NCBI RefSeq assembly: GCF_004367745.1
Contig: NZ_CP037993.1
Location: 2,914,001 to 2,978,000, forward strand
Source: Herbaspirillum huttiense
GTDB lineage: Bacteria; Pseudomonadota; Gammaproteobacteria; Burkholderiales; Burkholderiaceae_D
Reading direction: 5' to 3'
Length of the DNA: 64,000 bases
In this document: positions 40,876 to 49,938 of the stretch, in pieces
Layout of the letters: the number at the start of each line of letters is the position of its first letter
How positions within the stretch are numbered: position 1 is the first letter of the stretch
Notes under the pieces: model-generated
What the model saw: the letters and a program-made list of their open reading frames with translations, nothing else
Told to the model about the DNA's origin: nothing
The model's database searches: none
Translations under genes and position numbers: made by a program

Positions 40876-41026
40876 CCGTCTGAGCGCCATGCTGCAGCAG
40901 CGTGAAGCTCTTTGCAAAATTTACCTGCCTGGCGCTGGCAATCCCTGAAAGATTGATCTTCGACAAGTTTTCCGCGCTGCAGCAAATGCTATCCTGAGGA
41001 CTCCCCTCCTCCTCCGAAAGACCGCC

Positions 41027-41383
41027 ATGAGCGAAAAGCTGAGCGCCGAGCGCCACACTCCCGATGAACTGACCCAGGAACTGGAAGCACTGGACCTGGA
41101 GATCGTCCGCTGCGCCGTGATCTGCGAGGTACGCCTGTTCGATCCGGGCGTACTGAACCAGGTCATGGACAACAACGAGCAGGTCTGCGGCCAGGCCCAT
41201 CCGACCGCTTTCCAGAGTCTGCGCGGACTGCTCTACCTGCATTTCGACATGCATCGCCAGCTGGCGCAGACCTATGGCGCGGACGATGCCGAACACATCA
41301 TCCAGCGCGTGCATGAACACCTGCGTCCGCGCATCGGCGAGCAGTTGGGCTCGCTGTTCGACGCCGGCCGCCATGCGAGCTGA
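41027..41383 (+). CDS. Protein of unknown function (118 aa)
   Basis: Soluble 118-residue alpha-helical protein (PDELTQELEALDLEIVRCAV, then DPGVLNQVMDNNEQVCG and ADDAEHIIQRVHEHLRPRIG). I do not recognise the family. Two Cys and several His are present but not in a metal-binding spacing. It stands between hmp and the convergent D-lactate dehydrogenase gene, whose stop abuts its own. No ribosome site of the strong kind precedes ATG. A role in fermentation or NO response would be guesswork. Confidence 0.7.
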   Translation: MSEKLSAERHTPDELTQELEALDLEIVRCAVICEVRLFDPGVLNQVMDNNEQVCGQAHPTAFQSLRGLLYLHFDMHRQLAQTYGADDAEHIIQRVHEHLRPRIGEQLGSLFDAGRHAS

Positions 41384-42382
41384 TCAGGCCACCAGACGCT
41401 CGCCCAGTTGCTTGCCCGCGGCGAAATCATTCAGGTTGGCGATGGTGGTCTGCATGATCTGGCCGATGGCTTCCTCGGTGAAGAAGGCCTGGTGGCCGGT
41501 GACGATGACATTGGGGAAGGAAACCAGGCGCTGGATCACGTCGTCGGTGATGATGGTCGAGGACAGGTCCTGGAAGAACAGGCTGGCCTCCTGTTCATAG
41601 ACATCGATGGCCAGGCCGCGCAGCTGGCCGCTCTTCAAGGCGGCAATCGCGGCTTCGGTATCGACCAGCCCGCCGCGGCTGGTGTTGACCAGGATGCAGC
41701 CGGGCTTGGCGAGGGCCAAGGTCTCGGCATTGACCAGATAGCGCGTGGCTTCAATGAGCGGACAATGCAGCGAAATCACGTCACTGGCGGCGAAGAGCTC
41801 CTCGCGGCGCACGTAGCGTCCGCCCAGGGCCTCGAAGTCCGGATTGTGATGCACGTCGCTGCCCAGCACGGTACAGCCGAATCCGGCCATGATGCGGGCG
41901 AACAGTGCTCCGATCTTGCCGGTACCGATCACGCCCACGGTCTTGCCGTGCAGGTCGAAGCCCATCAATCCTTCCAGCTCGAAATTGCCTTCGCGGGTGC
42001 GCATGCTGGCGCGCGCGATTTTTCGGTTCACCGCCAGCAGCAGGCCCACGGCGAACTCGGCCACCGAGTAAGGTGAATAATCGGCCACGCGCGCAACCGT
42101 GATGCCCAGCCGCCGCGCGGCTTGCGTATCGATGTGATTGAAGCCGGTGGAGCGTGTGGTGACGAAACGCACGCCCAGAGCGGCCAGGCGTTCCAGCACG
42201 GCAGCACCCAGGTCATCGTTGACGAAGGCCGCCACGGCCTGGCAGCCGCTGGCCAGCTGTGCCGTATCGAGATCGAGACGGTCTTGCAGGAACACCAGTT
42301 CATGCGCAGCGCCGCACGCGGCATTGGCGCGCGTGAGCAGGGTCTGGTCGTAGCGGCGGGCGCTGAAGACGGCGGTTTTCAT
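41384..42382 (-). CDS. ldhA: Fermentative D-lactate dehydrogenase type 2-hydroxyacid dehydrogenase
   Basis: 332-residue cytoplasmic NADH-dependent enzyme of the D-2-hydroxyacid dehydrogenase family, closest in style to LdhA (pyruvate to D-lactate). Marks: TTRSTGFNHIDTQAA, the nucleotide loop GVIGTGKIG, VNTSRGGLVD (catalytic Arg), IDVYEQEASLFFQDLS (catalytic Glu region, the FFxD run is usual in LdhA) and TGHQAFFTEEA (catalytic His). Single gene; it converges with the 118-residue unknown gene. Proximity to hmp and NorR fits a low-oxygen theme, but no operator was found upstream. Confidence 0.9.
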   Translation of the reverse strand: MKTAVFSARRYDQTLLTRANAACGAAHELVFLQDRLDLDTAQLASGCQAVAAFVNDDLGAAVLERLAALGVRFVTTRSTGFNHIDTQAARRLGITVARVADYSPYSVAEFAVGLLLAVNRKIARASMRTREGNFELEGLMGFDLHGKTVGVIGTGKIGALFARIMAGFGCTVLGSDVHHNPDFEALGGRYVRREELFAASDVISLHCPLIEATRYLVNAETLALAKPGCILVNTSRGGLVDTEAAIAALKSGQLRGLAIDVYEQEASLFFQDLSSTIITDDVIQRLVSFPNVIVTGHQAFFTEEAIGQIMQTTIANLNDFAAGKQLGERLVA

Positions 42383-42723
42383 AGGAACCTTTCATGGATG
42401 AGCTGGGCTGCGTGAAGTCACGAGCCATGCCGCATTGCACCATAATTCACCTCTGATCGCCTTGATACACCGCAGCTTGTCGTGCGAACAGCTTTTTGCG
42501 ATGGAAATGCGCGCTGAAGCTTTCATCCAGCTATCGAAAAAACCGATATTTGCTTGCGCAGCGCCGCAAGTGGGTCCCATGGATCACTTTCGGGCATAGA
42601 ATCGGCGGCGCAATAGCTGTCCCCACAAAAAAAGATCCTGACACAAGCTGCCGCATGGCAGTACGAGACAGGCGCAAGACCGGAATCAACACGGTCCGCC
42701 CAACAGATAACGAGGCACATATC

Positions 42724-44010
42724 ATGACGACATCCACTTCTTCGCAATCGAAGTTTTCCACCGTGCTGCGCGTGACCAGCGGCAACTTCATGGAAATGTT
42801 CGATTTCTTCCTGTTCGGTTTCTACGCAACCCACATCTCGAAGGCCTTCTTCCCCAGCGACAACGAGTTCGCCTCGCTGATGCTGACCTTCATGACCTTC
42901 GGCGCCGGCTTCCTGATGCGCCCGCTGGGCGCCATCATCCTGGGCGCCTATGTCGACCGCGTCGGCCGCCGCCAAGGCCTGATCGTGACTCTGGCGCTGA
43001 TGGCCCTGGGCACGATGCTCATCGCTTTCGTTCCCTCCTACGCCACCATCGGCGTGCTGGCCCCGGTGCTGGTGCTGGTCGGCCGCCTGCTGCAAGGCTT
43101 CTCGGCCGGTGTGGAACTGGGCGGCGTGTCGGTCTATCTGGCCGAAATGGCCACGCCCGGCAACAAGGGTTTCTATGTGAGCTGGCAGTCGGCCAGCCAG
43201 CAGGTGGCCATCATCGTGGCAGCGGCCATCGGCTACGTGCTCTCGACGACGCTCACTCCGGCCCAGGTCGGTGACTGGGGCTGGCGCGTGCCCTTCTTCA
43301 TCGGCTGCCTGATCGTGCCGGTGCTGTTCGTGATCCGCCGCTCGCTGCAGGAAACCGAAGAGTTCATGCGCCGCAAGCATCGTCCGAGCACCGGCCAGAT
43401 CTTCCGTTCCATGATCGAAAACTGGAAGCTGGTCATTGCCGGCATGATGCTGGTGTCGATGACCACCGTGTCGTTCTACCTGATCACGGTGTACACCCCG
43501 ACCTTCGGCAAGAACGTGCTGAAGCTCTCCACCGAAGCGAGCCTGATCGTGACCTTGTGCGTGGGCCTGTCCAACTTCATCTGGCTGCCCATCATGGGCG
43601 CGCTGTCGGACCGCATCGGCCGTCGCCCGATCCTGGTGACCTTCACCGTCCTGACCATCCTGACTGCCTACCCGGCCGTGAACTGGCTGGTGCATGACGC
43701 CAGCTTCGCCAAGATGCTGATGGTGGAACTGTGGCTGTCCTTCCTGTACGCCAGCTACAACGGCGCGATGGTGGTGGCCCTGACCGAGGTGATGCCGGCT
43801 GACGTCCGTACTGCGGGCTTCTCGCTGGCCTACAGCCTGGCTACCGCCGTCTTCGGCGGCTTCACGCCGGCCATTGCGACTGGCCTGATCGAAATGACCC
43901 ACGACAAGGCAGCGCCTGGCCTCTGGATGAGCACGGCTGCAGTGTGCGGGCTGATCGCCACCCTGATCCTGTATCGCAACAAGGCGGCACGGCAGGCAGT
44001 GACCGCCTGA
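42724..44010 (+). CDS. MFS proton symporter for a tricarboxylate/dicarboxylate (MHS family)
   Basis: 428-residue, 12-helix transporter of the metabolite:H+ symporter family. N-terminus [18 protein letters not shown], loop motif [11 protein letters not shown] between helices 2 and 3, and the cytoplasmic [16 protein letters not shown] between halves are typical of citrate/tricarballylate carriers (TcuC, CitA). Substrate is not fixed by sequence. It stands alone with its own terminator and no catabolic partner. ATG at 42724 begins the conserved region; an earlier in-frame start in the leader lacks the family N-terminus. Confidence 0.88.
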   Translation: MTTSTSSQSKFSTVLRVTSGNFMEMFDFFLFGFYATHISKAFFPSDNEFASLMLTFMTFGAGFLMRPLGAIILGAYVDRVGRRQGLIVTLALMALGTMLIAFVPSYATIGVLAPVLVLVGRLLQGFSAGVELGGVSVYLAEMATPGNKGFYVSWQSASQQVAIIVAAAIGYVLSTTLTPAQVGDWGWRVPFFIGCLIVPVLFVIRRSLQETEEFMRRKHRPSTGQIFRSMIENWKLVIAGMMLVSMTTVSFYLITVYTPTFGKNVLKLSTEASLIVTLCVGLSNFIWLPIMGALSDRIGRRPILVTFTVLTILTAYPAVNWLVHDASFAKMLMVELWLSFLYASYNGAMVVALTEVMPADVRTAGFSLAYSLATAVFGGFTPAIATGLIEMTHDKAAPGLWMSTAAVCGLIATLILYRNKAARQAVTA

Positions 44011-44038
44011 GACAGGTTCTTGTACTAGCTATTGGGAT

Positions 44039-44065
44039 GGGCCGCAGAGTTGCGGCCCTTTTTTT
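44039..44065 (+). terminator. Intrinsic terminator of the MFS gene
   Basis: GGGCCGCA and TGCGGCCC form an 8-bp stem with a GAGT loop followed by seven T. Confidence 0.92.
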
Positions 44066-44092
44066 ATGGCGTGCTGGAGAATTGCCGCTTGC

Positions 44093-44587
44093 TTAGCGCA
44101 CTGACGCGAGGGGCAAGAACAGCGTGAGCGGTGCATCCTGCAGGGCGATGAAACCGTGATGGCGATAAAAGGCTGACGCTTGCGGGTCCTTGGCATCAAC
44201 CACGAGGACCGCGCCCGGAATCTCCGCCGCGACGGCCCGGCGCAATGCATTGACCAGCAAAGCACCACCGAGGCCCCCGCCCTTGAATTTCCGGTCGACC
44301 GCAAGACGACCGAGACGGATGGCAGGAATGGCGCCATAGCGAGGCAGCTTGCGGTGCATCTCATCGGACAGGCCCACCAGCGGCACGCTGGCGCTGGCCA
44401 GCGTGTAATAGGCGGTCACCCGCTGTTCGTCGTCCACTGCGACAAAGCAGGCGGCCACGCGGCGCCGGATATCCTGGGTCACCTGTTCGCGCAAATAGCG
44501 GTTCAATGCGGGTGTGCCGCTGTCGAAGCGGCTGCGATCGTGAAGGGCGGGTTCTAACGCCGTCACGAGGAACGGCGGGCGCGTCAT
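44093..44587 (-). CDS. GNAT acetyltransferase toxin of a TacT/AtaT-type toxin-antitoxin module
   Basis: 164-residue GNAT-fold protein. Features of the family of toxins that acetylate aminoacyl-tRNA: FDSGTPALNRYLREQ near residue 22, acetyl-CoA loop RLAVDRKFKGGGLGGALL, and catalytic-type Tyr in ASAFYRHHGF. It is the second gene of a two-gene operon; its ATG overlaps the antitoxin stop by 4 bases. Enzymatic target (which tRNA) cannot be read from the sequence. Confidence 0.88.
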   Translation of the reverse strand: MTRPPFLVTALEPALHDRSRFDSGTPALNRYLREQVTQDIRRRVAACFVAVDDEQRVTAYYTLASASVPLVGLSDEMHRKLPRYGAIPAIRLGRLAVDRKFKGGGLGGALLVNALRRAVAAEIPGAVLVVDAKDPQASAFYRHHGFIALQDAPLTLFLPLASVR

Positions 44588-44868
44588 TCTTCGCTGCGCA
44601 GGAGTTTGTCATGACGCGCCATGGCGCGCTGCAGTGCTGCCGATGGTGGTGGCGGAGCCAGAAGCGCCTCGGCAAAGCGCTGTTGGTCCTGCAAGGACAA
44701 ACGGATGACTTCGGCCTGCTCGACCGCTTTCTGCGCCGCTTCCTGGACGGCAGCAACGACAAAGTCGGTCAAGGTCCGTCCTTCAATCTCGGCGGCACGT
44801 TTGAGCAATTGCTGAAGCTCCGGGCTGATCCGGGCTTCCAGTCGAGCAGTGGCGACAGCTGGTGTCAT
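44584..44868 (-). CDS. DUF1778 ribbon-helix-helix antitoxin (TacA-like)
   Basis: 94 residues: an N-terminal ribbon-helix-helix DNA-binding part (TARLEARISPELQQLLKRAA, then EIEGRTLTDFVVAAV) and a C-terminal toxin-binding tail (SLQDQQRFAEALLAPPPPSA). The start at MTPAVATARLE has GGAAAA six bases ahead, whereas the ATG four codons earlier would sit at the transcription start. TACAAT (minus strand, 44893-44888) forms the -10 and a CGGCA-TTT-TGCCG palindrome covers the promoter, in keeping with autoregulation. Confidence 0.88.
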   Translation of the reverse strand: MTPAVATARLEARISPELQQLLKRAAEIEGRTLTDFVVAAVQEAAQKAVEQAEVIRLSLQDQQRFAEALLAPPPPSAALQRAMARHDKLLRSEE

Positions 44869-45234
44869 GCGTTTTCCCATGAAATGAATTGTACGGCATT
44901 TTGCCGGACATCCACAAAAAGTGGATCCACGACAATAGCAGAGTCATGCCAAGGGATTGAGAACGGGGCAGCAATCCTTCGAAAAGCAAAAATTTCTTCA
45001 AGTCTTATATAAGAGTTGAAGCATTTCGGTCCGCTTAGGAGTAAACTACCGCTGTTTTTTGCCGCGGCCTTCTGGCAGCAATACGCCAGCCATGCCGCCC
45101 CGGGAGACGAATTTCCACGCAGCACAGCCGACAAGGAGGTGGCGCCAGCCCAGGCCGACAGAGCCAGGGCGGTCCATCCGGCGCTGCGGGGATCGCACCA
45201 ACGCACATCAACACACCAACGCAAGGACATCATC
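44869..45234. other. Divergent intergenic region, toxin-antitoxin / isocitrate dehydrogenase
   Basis: 366 bases holding the antitoxin promoter/operator (44888-44906), an inverted repeat TCCAC-AAAAA-GTGGA (44911-44925) and the leader of the isocitrate dehydrogenase gene. No other gene is supported. Confidence 0.6.
44888..44906 (-). promoter_or_regulatory. Antitoxin promoter -10 and palindromic operator
   Basis: On the minus strand TACAAT is the -10 hexamer. Immediately upstream the palindrome CGGCA-AAA-TGCCG (44894-44906) would block RNA polymerase when bound by the ribbon-helix-helix antitoxin. Confidence 0.55.
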
Positions 45235-47463
45235 GTGACTACTGGCAAACCGACCATCATCTATACGCTGACCGACGAGGCACCCTATCTGGCGACCCAC
45301 TCGCTCTTGCCCATCGTCAAGAAGTTCACCGCCGCGGCCGGCATCGACGTCGTCGAAAGCGATATCTCGGTGGCTGCGCGTATCCTGGCTGAATTCCCGG
45401 AGTACCTCACCGATGAACAGAAAGTCCCCGACAACCTGGCCGCACTGGGCGCACTGACCCAGAGCCCCGACGCCAACATCATTAAGCTGCCCAACATCAG
45501 CGCCTCGATCCTGCAGTTGCAAGCGGCCATCCGCGAACTGCAAGCACGCGGCTACAAGCTGCCCGACTATCCGGAAAACCCGAGCACCGAAGAAGAAAAG
45601 GCCCTGCAGAAGCGCTACGCGAAGGTCACCGGCAGCGCCGTGAACCCGGTCCTGCGCGAAGGCAACTCCGACCGCCGCGCACCCAACGCCGTCAAGAACT
45701 ACGCCCGCAAGCACCCGCACTCGATGGCCAAGTGGTCCATGGCCTCGCGTACCCACGTGGCACACATGCACGGCGGCGACTTCTACGCCGGCGAAAAGAG
45801 CCTGACCCTGGACAAGGCCGTGGACGTCAAGATGGACCTGGTCACCAAGTCCGGCGAAACCATCGTCCTGAAACCGAAGATCTCGCTGCAAGCCGGTGAA
45901 ATCATCGACAGCATGTTCATGAGCAAGAAGGCCCTGTGTGCCTACTACGAAGAACAGATGCAGGACGCCTTCGACACCGACCTGCTGCTGTCGGTGCACG
46001 TCAAGGCCACCATGATGAAGGTCTCGCACCCGATCGTCTTCGGCCACGCCGTGCGCACCTACTACAAGGACACCTTCACCAAGCACGCCAAGCTGTTCGC
46101 CGAGATCGGCGTGAACCCCAACAACGGCATGTCCGGCGTCTACGAAAAGATCAACACCCTGCCCGAAGACAAGAAGGCCGAAGTCCTGGCCGACCTGAAG
46201 GCCGATGAAGCCAAGCGTCCGCGCCTGGCCATGGTGGATTCCGCCAAGGGCATCACCAACCTGCACGCCCCCAACGACGTGATCGTTGATGCCTCCATGC
46301 CGGCCATGATCCGTGCTGGCGGCAAGATGTGGAACGCCGCTGGCAAGACTGAAGACACCAAGGCCCTGCTGCCGGAATCGACCTTCGCCCGCATCTATCA
46401 GGAAATCATCAACTTCTGCAAGACCAACGGCGCCTTCGACCCGACCACCATGGGCACCGTGCCCAACGTCGGCCTGATGGCCCAGAAGGCAGAAGAATAC
46501 GGTTCGCACGACAAGACCTTCGAAATCGCCCAGGCCGGCGTGGCGCGCATCGTCACCCTGGATGGCCAGGTGCTGCTGGAGCAGAACGTGGAAGAAGGCG
46601 ACATCTGGCGCATGTGCCAGGTCAAGGACGCCGCCGTGCGTGACTGGGTCAAGCTGGCCGTGACCCGTGCCCGCCTGTCCGGCATGCCGGCCGTGTTCTG
46701 GCTGGACCCGTACCGTCCGCACGAAGCCGAACTGATCAAGAAGGTCAACACCTACCTGAAGGATCACGACCTGACCGGTGCCGACATCCAGATCATGTCG
46801 CAAGTGCGCGCCATGCGTTACACCCTCGAACGCGTCATCCGCGGCCTGGACACCATCTCGGTGACCGGCAACATCCTGCGCGACTACCTGACCGACCTGT
46901 TCCCCATCATGGAACTGGGCACCTCGGCCAAGATGCTGTCGATCGTCCCGCTGATGGCCGGTGGCGGCATGTTCGAAACCGGTGCCGGCGGCTCGGCCCC
47001 CAAGCACGTGCAACAGCTGGTCGGTGAAAACCACCTGCGCTGGGATTCGCTGGGTGAATTCCTGGCCTTGGCCGTCTCCATCGAAGACGTGGGCATCAAG
47101 ACCGGCAACGCCCGCGCCAAGATCCTGGCCAAGACCCTGGACGCTGCCACCGGCAAGCTGCTGGACAACAACAAGTCGCCTTCGCCCAAGACCGGTGAGC
47201 TGGACAACCGTGGCAGCCACTTCTACCTGGCCCTGTACTGGGCCCAGGAACTGGCCGCCCAGAAGGACGACGCCGAACTGGCCAAGCAGTTCGCCCCGCT
47301 GGCCAAGGCACTGTCCGACAACGAGCAGAAGATCGTCGAAGAACTGAACTCGGTGCAGGGCAAGGAAGTCGACATCGGCGGCTACTACCTGCCGGATCGT
47401 GAGAAGACCTTCGCCGTGATGCGTCCGAGCGCCACGCTGAACCAGGCGCTGGAATCGGTGTAA
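45235..47463 (+). CDS. icd: Isocitrate dehydrogenase, monomeric NADP-dependent type
   Basis: 742-residue cytoplasmic enzyme of the large monomeric class (IDH-II), which turns isocitrate into 2-oxoglutarate with NADP. It is unrelated in length and fold detail to the common dimeric type. Marks include [92 protein letters not shown] and [15 protein letters not shown]. The start is GTG with AAGGA eight bases ahead; an upstream in-frame reading is not of the family. Monocistronic, with a terminator behind. Confidence 0.96.
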   Translation: MTTGKPTIIYTLTDEAPYLATHSLLPIVKKFTAAAGIDVVESDISVAARILAEFPEYLTDEQKVPDNLAALGALTQSPDANIIKLPNISASILQLQAAIRELQARGYKLPDYPENPSTEEEKALQKRYAKVTGSAVNPVLREGNSDRRAPNAVKNYARKHPHSMAKWSMASRTHVAHMHGGDFYAGEKSLTLDKAVDVKMDLVTKSGETIVLKPKISLQAGEIIDSMFMSKKALCAYYEEQMQDAFDTDLLLSVHVKATMMKVSHPIVFGHAVRTYYKDTFTKHAKLFAEIGVNPNNGMSGVYEKINTLPEDKKAEVLADLKADEAKRPRLAMVDSAKGITNLHAPNDVIVDASMPAMIRAGGKMWNAAGKTEDTKALLPESTFARIYQEIINFCKTNGAFDPTTMGTVPNVGLMAQKAEEYGSHDKTFEIAQAGVARIVTLDGQVLLEQNVEEGDIWRMCQVKDAAVRDWVKLAVTRARLSGMPAVFWLDPYRPHEAELIKKVNTYLKDHDLTGADIQIMSQVRAMRYTLERVIRGLDTISVTGNILRDYLTDLFPIMELGTSAKMLSIVPLMAGGGMFETGAGGSAPKHVQQLVGENHLRWDSLGEFLALAVSIEDVGIKTGNARAKILAKTLDAATGKLLDNNKSPSPKTGELDNRGSHFYLALYWAQELAAQKDDAELAKQFAPLAKALSDNEQKIVEELNSVQGKEVDIGGYYLPDREKTFAVMRPSATLNQALESV

Positions 47464-47511
47464 AGCGTCGATGCTTCAGGGAGGGTGGATGCATCGCCCT
47501 CCCCCGCGCAC

Positions 47512-47556
47512 AAAGGAAAGGCCGCGAATGAAAGTTCGCGGCCTTTTCCTTTTTCC
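47512..47556 (+). terminator. Terminator between icd and eutC (bidirectional)
   Basis: GGCCGCGAA and TTCGCGGCC form a 9-bp stem with a TGAAAG loop, flanked by AAAGGAAA and TTTTCCTTTTT, so T-rich tails follow in both directions. It would serve icd and the opposing eut operon. Confidence 0.9.
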
Positions 47557-47594
47557 CGTTAACGCTTCCCTTTCAAATCTTCAGATAAGCCGGC

Positions 47595-48467
47595 TCAATC
47601 CCCGCCGAGCAAAAAGTTGCGCCGCACATCCAGTTCCTCACCCTCGCTGGCCGTCTCATCCTTCAAGGCCACGCCGGACAGGGCACGCTGGTGCGCCTGC
47701 GCCATCAGGTAATGCAGCTTGTAGGCGGCTTCCGGATAGGGCAAACCTTCCGGCCGCACATTGGAGATGCAATTGCGGCTGGCGTCGGTGAGTCCGCGCG
47801 AGGGCATCCAGGTCAGATAGAGACCCATGCTGTCCGGCGAACTCAGCCCCGGACGTTCGCCGATCAGGATCACCACCAGCTTCACGCCCAGCAACTCCCC
47901 GATTTCATCGGCCACCGCCACCCGTCCCTGCTGCACGATCACGGGCGGTGCCATCGACCATCCTTCCGGTGCAATACGCTGCATCACCTCCGCCAGGAAA
48001 GGCGCAGCATTGCGCACGATGGCCAGCGCCGACAAGCCATCGGCGATCACGAAGCCCACATCGAAGCGCCGTTGCGGCCCGGTGCCGAAACGCTCAAGCA
48101 ATTGCTGGCGCGATGCTTCCGACAGCCTGCGCCCGAAGTCCGGCCGCTGCAGGTAGACCAGCCGGTCTGCTGCCGCGCTTTGCACATCGATCACCTCTTC
48201 GGCTGCGCAGAGTCCTTGCTGCTGCAATTGATCCTTGAGCGCAGCCACATCCAGCGCCAGGTGCACGGCATCGCGCGCCTGCGCGTGCGCCAGCTGAAAA
48301 GCCAGCTGCGGCGCGGTCGGCAAGCTTACGCCACTGCGTCCCAAGGCGATGCGCGCAGCAGTGAAGCGGCGCAATGCCTCCCACGGATTGGCCGTGACGT
48401 TTTCTGCACCGGGGCTGACGTTTTCTGCACCTTGCGGTGAAATGGCTTCTTTGTCGTCCATGGTCAT
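47595..48467 (-). CDS. eutC: Ethanolamine ammonia-lyase small subunit
   Basis: 290-residue subunit that with EutB forms the adenosylcobalamin-dependent enzyme splitting ethanolamine into acetaldehyde and ammonia. Family marks: [69 protein letters not shown] and [18 protein letters not shown]. Start overlaps the eutB stop (ATGA). A 16-base direct repeat near the start encodes GAENV twice (residues ~14-24), extending the N-terminus by a short unusual linker. No microcompartment-type targeting peptide is evident. Confidence 0.95.
   Translation of the reverse strand: MTMDDKEAISPQGAENVSPGAENVTANPWEALRRFTAARIALGRSGVSLPTAPQLAFQLAHAQARDAVHLALDVAALKDQLQQQGLCAAEEVIDVQSAAADRLVYLQRPDFGRRLSEASRQQLLERFGTGPQRRFDVGFVIADGLSALAIVRNAAPFLAEVMQRIAPEGWSMAPPVIVQQGRVAVADEIGELLGVKLVVILIGERPGLSSPDSMGLYLTWMPSRGLTDASRNCISNVRPEGLPYPEAAYKLHYLMAQAHQRALSGVALKDETASEGEELDVRRNFLLGGD
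48395..48431. repeat. 16-bp direct repeat inside eutC
   Basis: TGACGTTTTCTGCACC occurs at 48395-48410 and 48416-48431, a period of 21 bases, i.e. seven codons in frame, adding one extra copy of GAENV plus two residues. Confidence 0.8.
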
Positions 48468-49870
48468 TGAAGGCGCAACAAGGTCTCGCGGAACCCGGGG
48501 GGCATGTCGGCATGCAGGCGGAATGCCTGCTCCTGGCCGCCCGCATTGAAGATCTGCATCCTATGCAGCCACGCCTCGAACTCCGGCGCCGGCCGCGACC
48601 CCAGTACCCGCCGCGCATACAGCGCATCGTGGAAGGACGTGGTCTGGTAATTCAACATGATGTCATCCGAACCGGGGATGCCCATGACGAAGGTACAGCC
48701 GGCGACGCCCAGCAAGGTCAGCAGCACATCCATGTCGTTCTGGTCCGCTTCGGCATGGTTGGTGTAGCAGACGTCACAGCCCATGGGCAGGCCCAGCAGC
48801 TTGGCGCAGAAATGGTCTTCCAGTCCGGCGCGGATGATCTGCTTGCCGTCATACAGGTATTCCGGCCCGATGAAGCCCACCACCGTATTGACCAGCAGCG
48901 GCTTGAAGGCGCGGGCCACGGCATACGCGCGCGCCTCGCAGGTCTGCTGGTCGATGCCGTGATGCGCATTGGCCGACAGCGCACTGCCCTGCCCGGTTTC
49001 GAAATACATCACGTTGTCGCCGACCGTGCCGCGCTTGAGCGACAGCGCAGCCTCACGCGCCTCGCCCAGGATGGCCAGGTCGATGCCGAAGCCGCGATTG
49101 GCCGCCTCGGTCCCGGCAATCGACTGGAATACCAGATCCACCGGCGCACCGCGCTCGATGGCGGCAATCGTGTTGGTGACGTGGGTGAGCACGCAGGATT
49201 GCGTCGGGATCTCGTAACGCGCGATCACATCGGCCATCATGCCGACCAGCTTGACCACCTGCGGTACGTTGTCGGTGGCGGGATTGATGCCGATGACCGC
49301 ATCGCCGTTGCCATACATCAGGCCATCGAGCATGCTGGCGGCGATGCCGCTGGCGTCATCCGTGGGGTGATTGGGCTGCAGGCGGGTGGACAAGCGGCCG
49401 GGCAAGCCGATGGTATTGCGAAAGGCCGTGACCACGCGGCACTTCTTGGCCACCAGGATCAGGTCCTGGTTGCGCATGATCTTGGAGACGGCCGCCGCCA
49501 TCTCCGGCGTCACCCCGGGTGCCACGGCGGCCAGCACCGTGCTGTCGGTGTCATCGGCCAGCAGCCAGTTGCGGAAATCGCCCACCGTCAGGTGCGCGAT
49601 CGGCGCAAAGGCGGCACGGTCGTGACTGTCGAGGATCAGCCGGGTAACTTCATCCTCTTCGTAAGGGATCAGCGGCTCGTCGAGAAAAGTCTTCAGCGGC
49701 AGGTTCGCCAGCGCCATCTGGGCAATGGCGCGCTCCTCGGCGCTGCCCGCCGCCACACCGGCCAGCAGATCGCCGGAACGCGCCGGGCTGGCCTTGGCCA
49801 TCACTTCCTTGAGATCACGAAACACGTAGCTGGCGCTACCCACAATGTGCCGGAAACGGTGTTCGGCCAT
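48464..49870 (-). CDS. eutB: Ethanolamine ammonia-lyase large subunit
   Basis: 468-residue catalytic (cobalamin-binding) subunit. Marks: [91 protein letters not shown] and [29 protein letters not shown] lies 6-8 bases before ATG. It follows the HAD phosphatase gene after 68 bases that contain a hairpin, and precedes eutC with overlap. No eutA reactivase, eutDE or shell gene is present in the window. Confidence 0.96.
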   Translation of the reverse strand: MAEHRFRHIVGSASYVFRDLKEVMAKASPARSGDLLAGVAAGSAEERAIAQMALANLPLKTFLDEPLIPYEEDEVTRLILDSHDRAAFAPIAHLTVGDFRNWLLADDTDSTVLAAVAPGVTPEMAAAVSKIMRNQDLILVAKKCRVVTAFRNTIGLPGRLSTRLQPNHPTDDASGIAASMLDGLMYGNGDAVIGINPATDNVPQVVKLVGMMADVIARYEIPTQSCVLTHVTNTIAAIERGAPVDLVFQSIAGTEAANRGFGIDLAILGEAREAALSLKRGTVGDNVMYFETGQGSALSANAHHGIDQQTCEARAYAVARAFKPLLVNTVVGFIGPEYLYDGKQIIRAGLEDHFCAKLLGLPMGCDVCYTNHAEADQNDMDVLLTLLGVAGCTFVMGIPGSDDIMLNYQTTSFHDALYARRVLGSRPAPEFEAWLHRMQIFNAGGQEQAFRLHADMPPGFRETLLRLQ

Positions 49871-49889
49871 GATGATGCTCCTCCTTGGT

Positions 49890-49915
49890 CACCGCTGCCC
49901 GCTGAGGCAGCGGTG
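49890..49915 (-). other. Intercistronic hairpin before eutB
   Basis: CACCGCTGCC and GGCAGCGGTG form a perfect 10-bp stem with a 6-base loop, between the phosphatase stop and the eutB ribosome site on the minus strand. No T-run follows; it may set mRNA stability or processing between the two genes. Confidence 0.55.
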
Positions 49916-49938
49916 CGTCATGCCCCGCTGCTGTCCGA

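Noticed and set aside
45208..47220. 670-codon minus-strand open frame opposite icd
   Set aside because: The icd protein is unmistakable; the opposite frame is only a low-stop shadow of its codon use.
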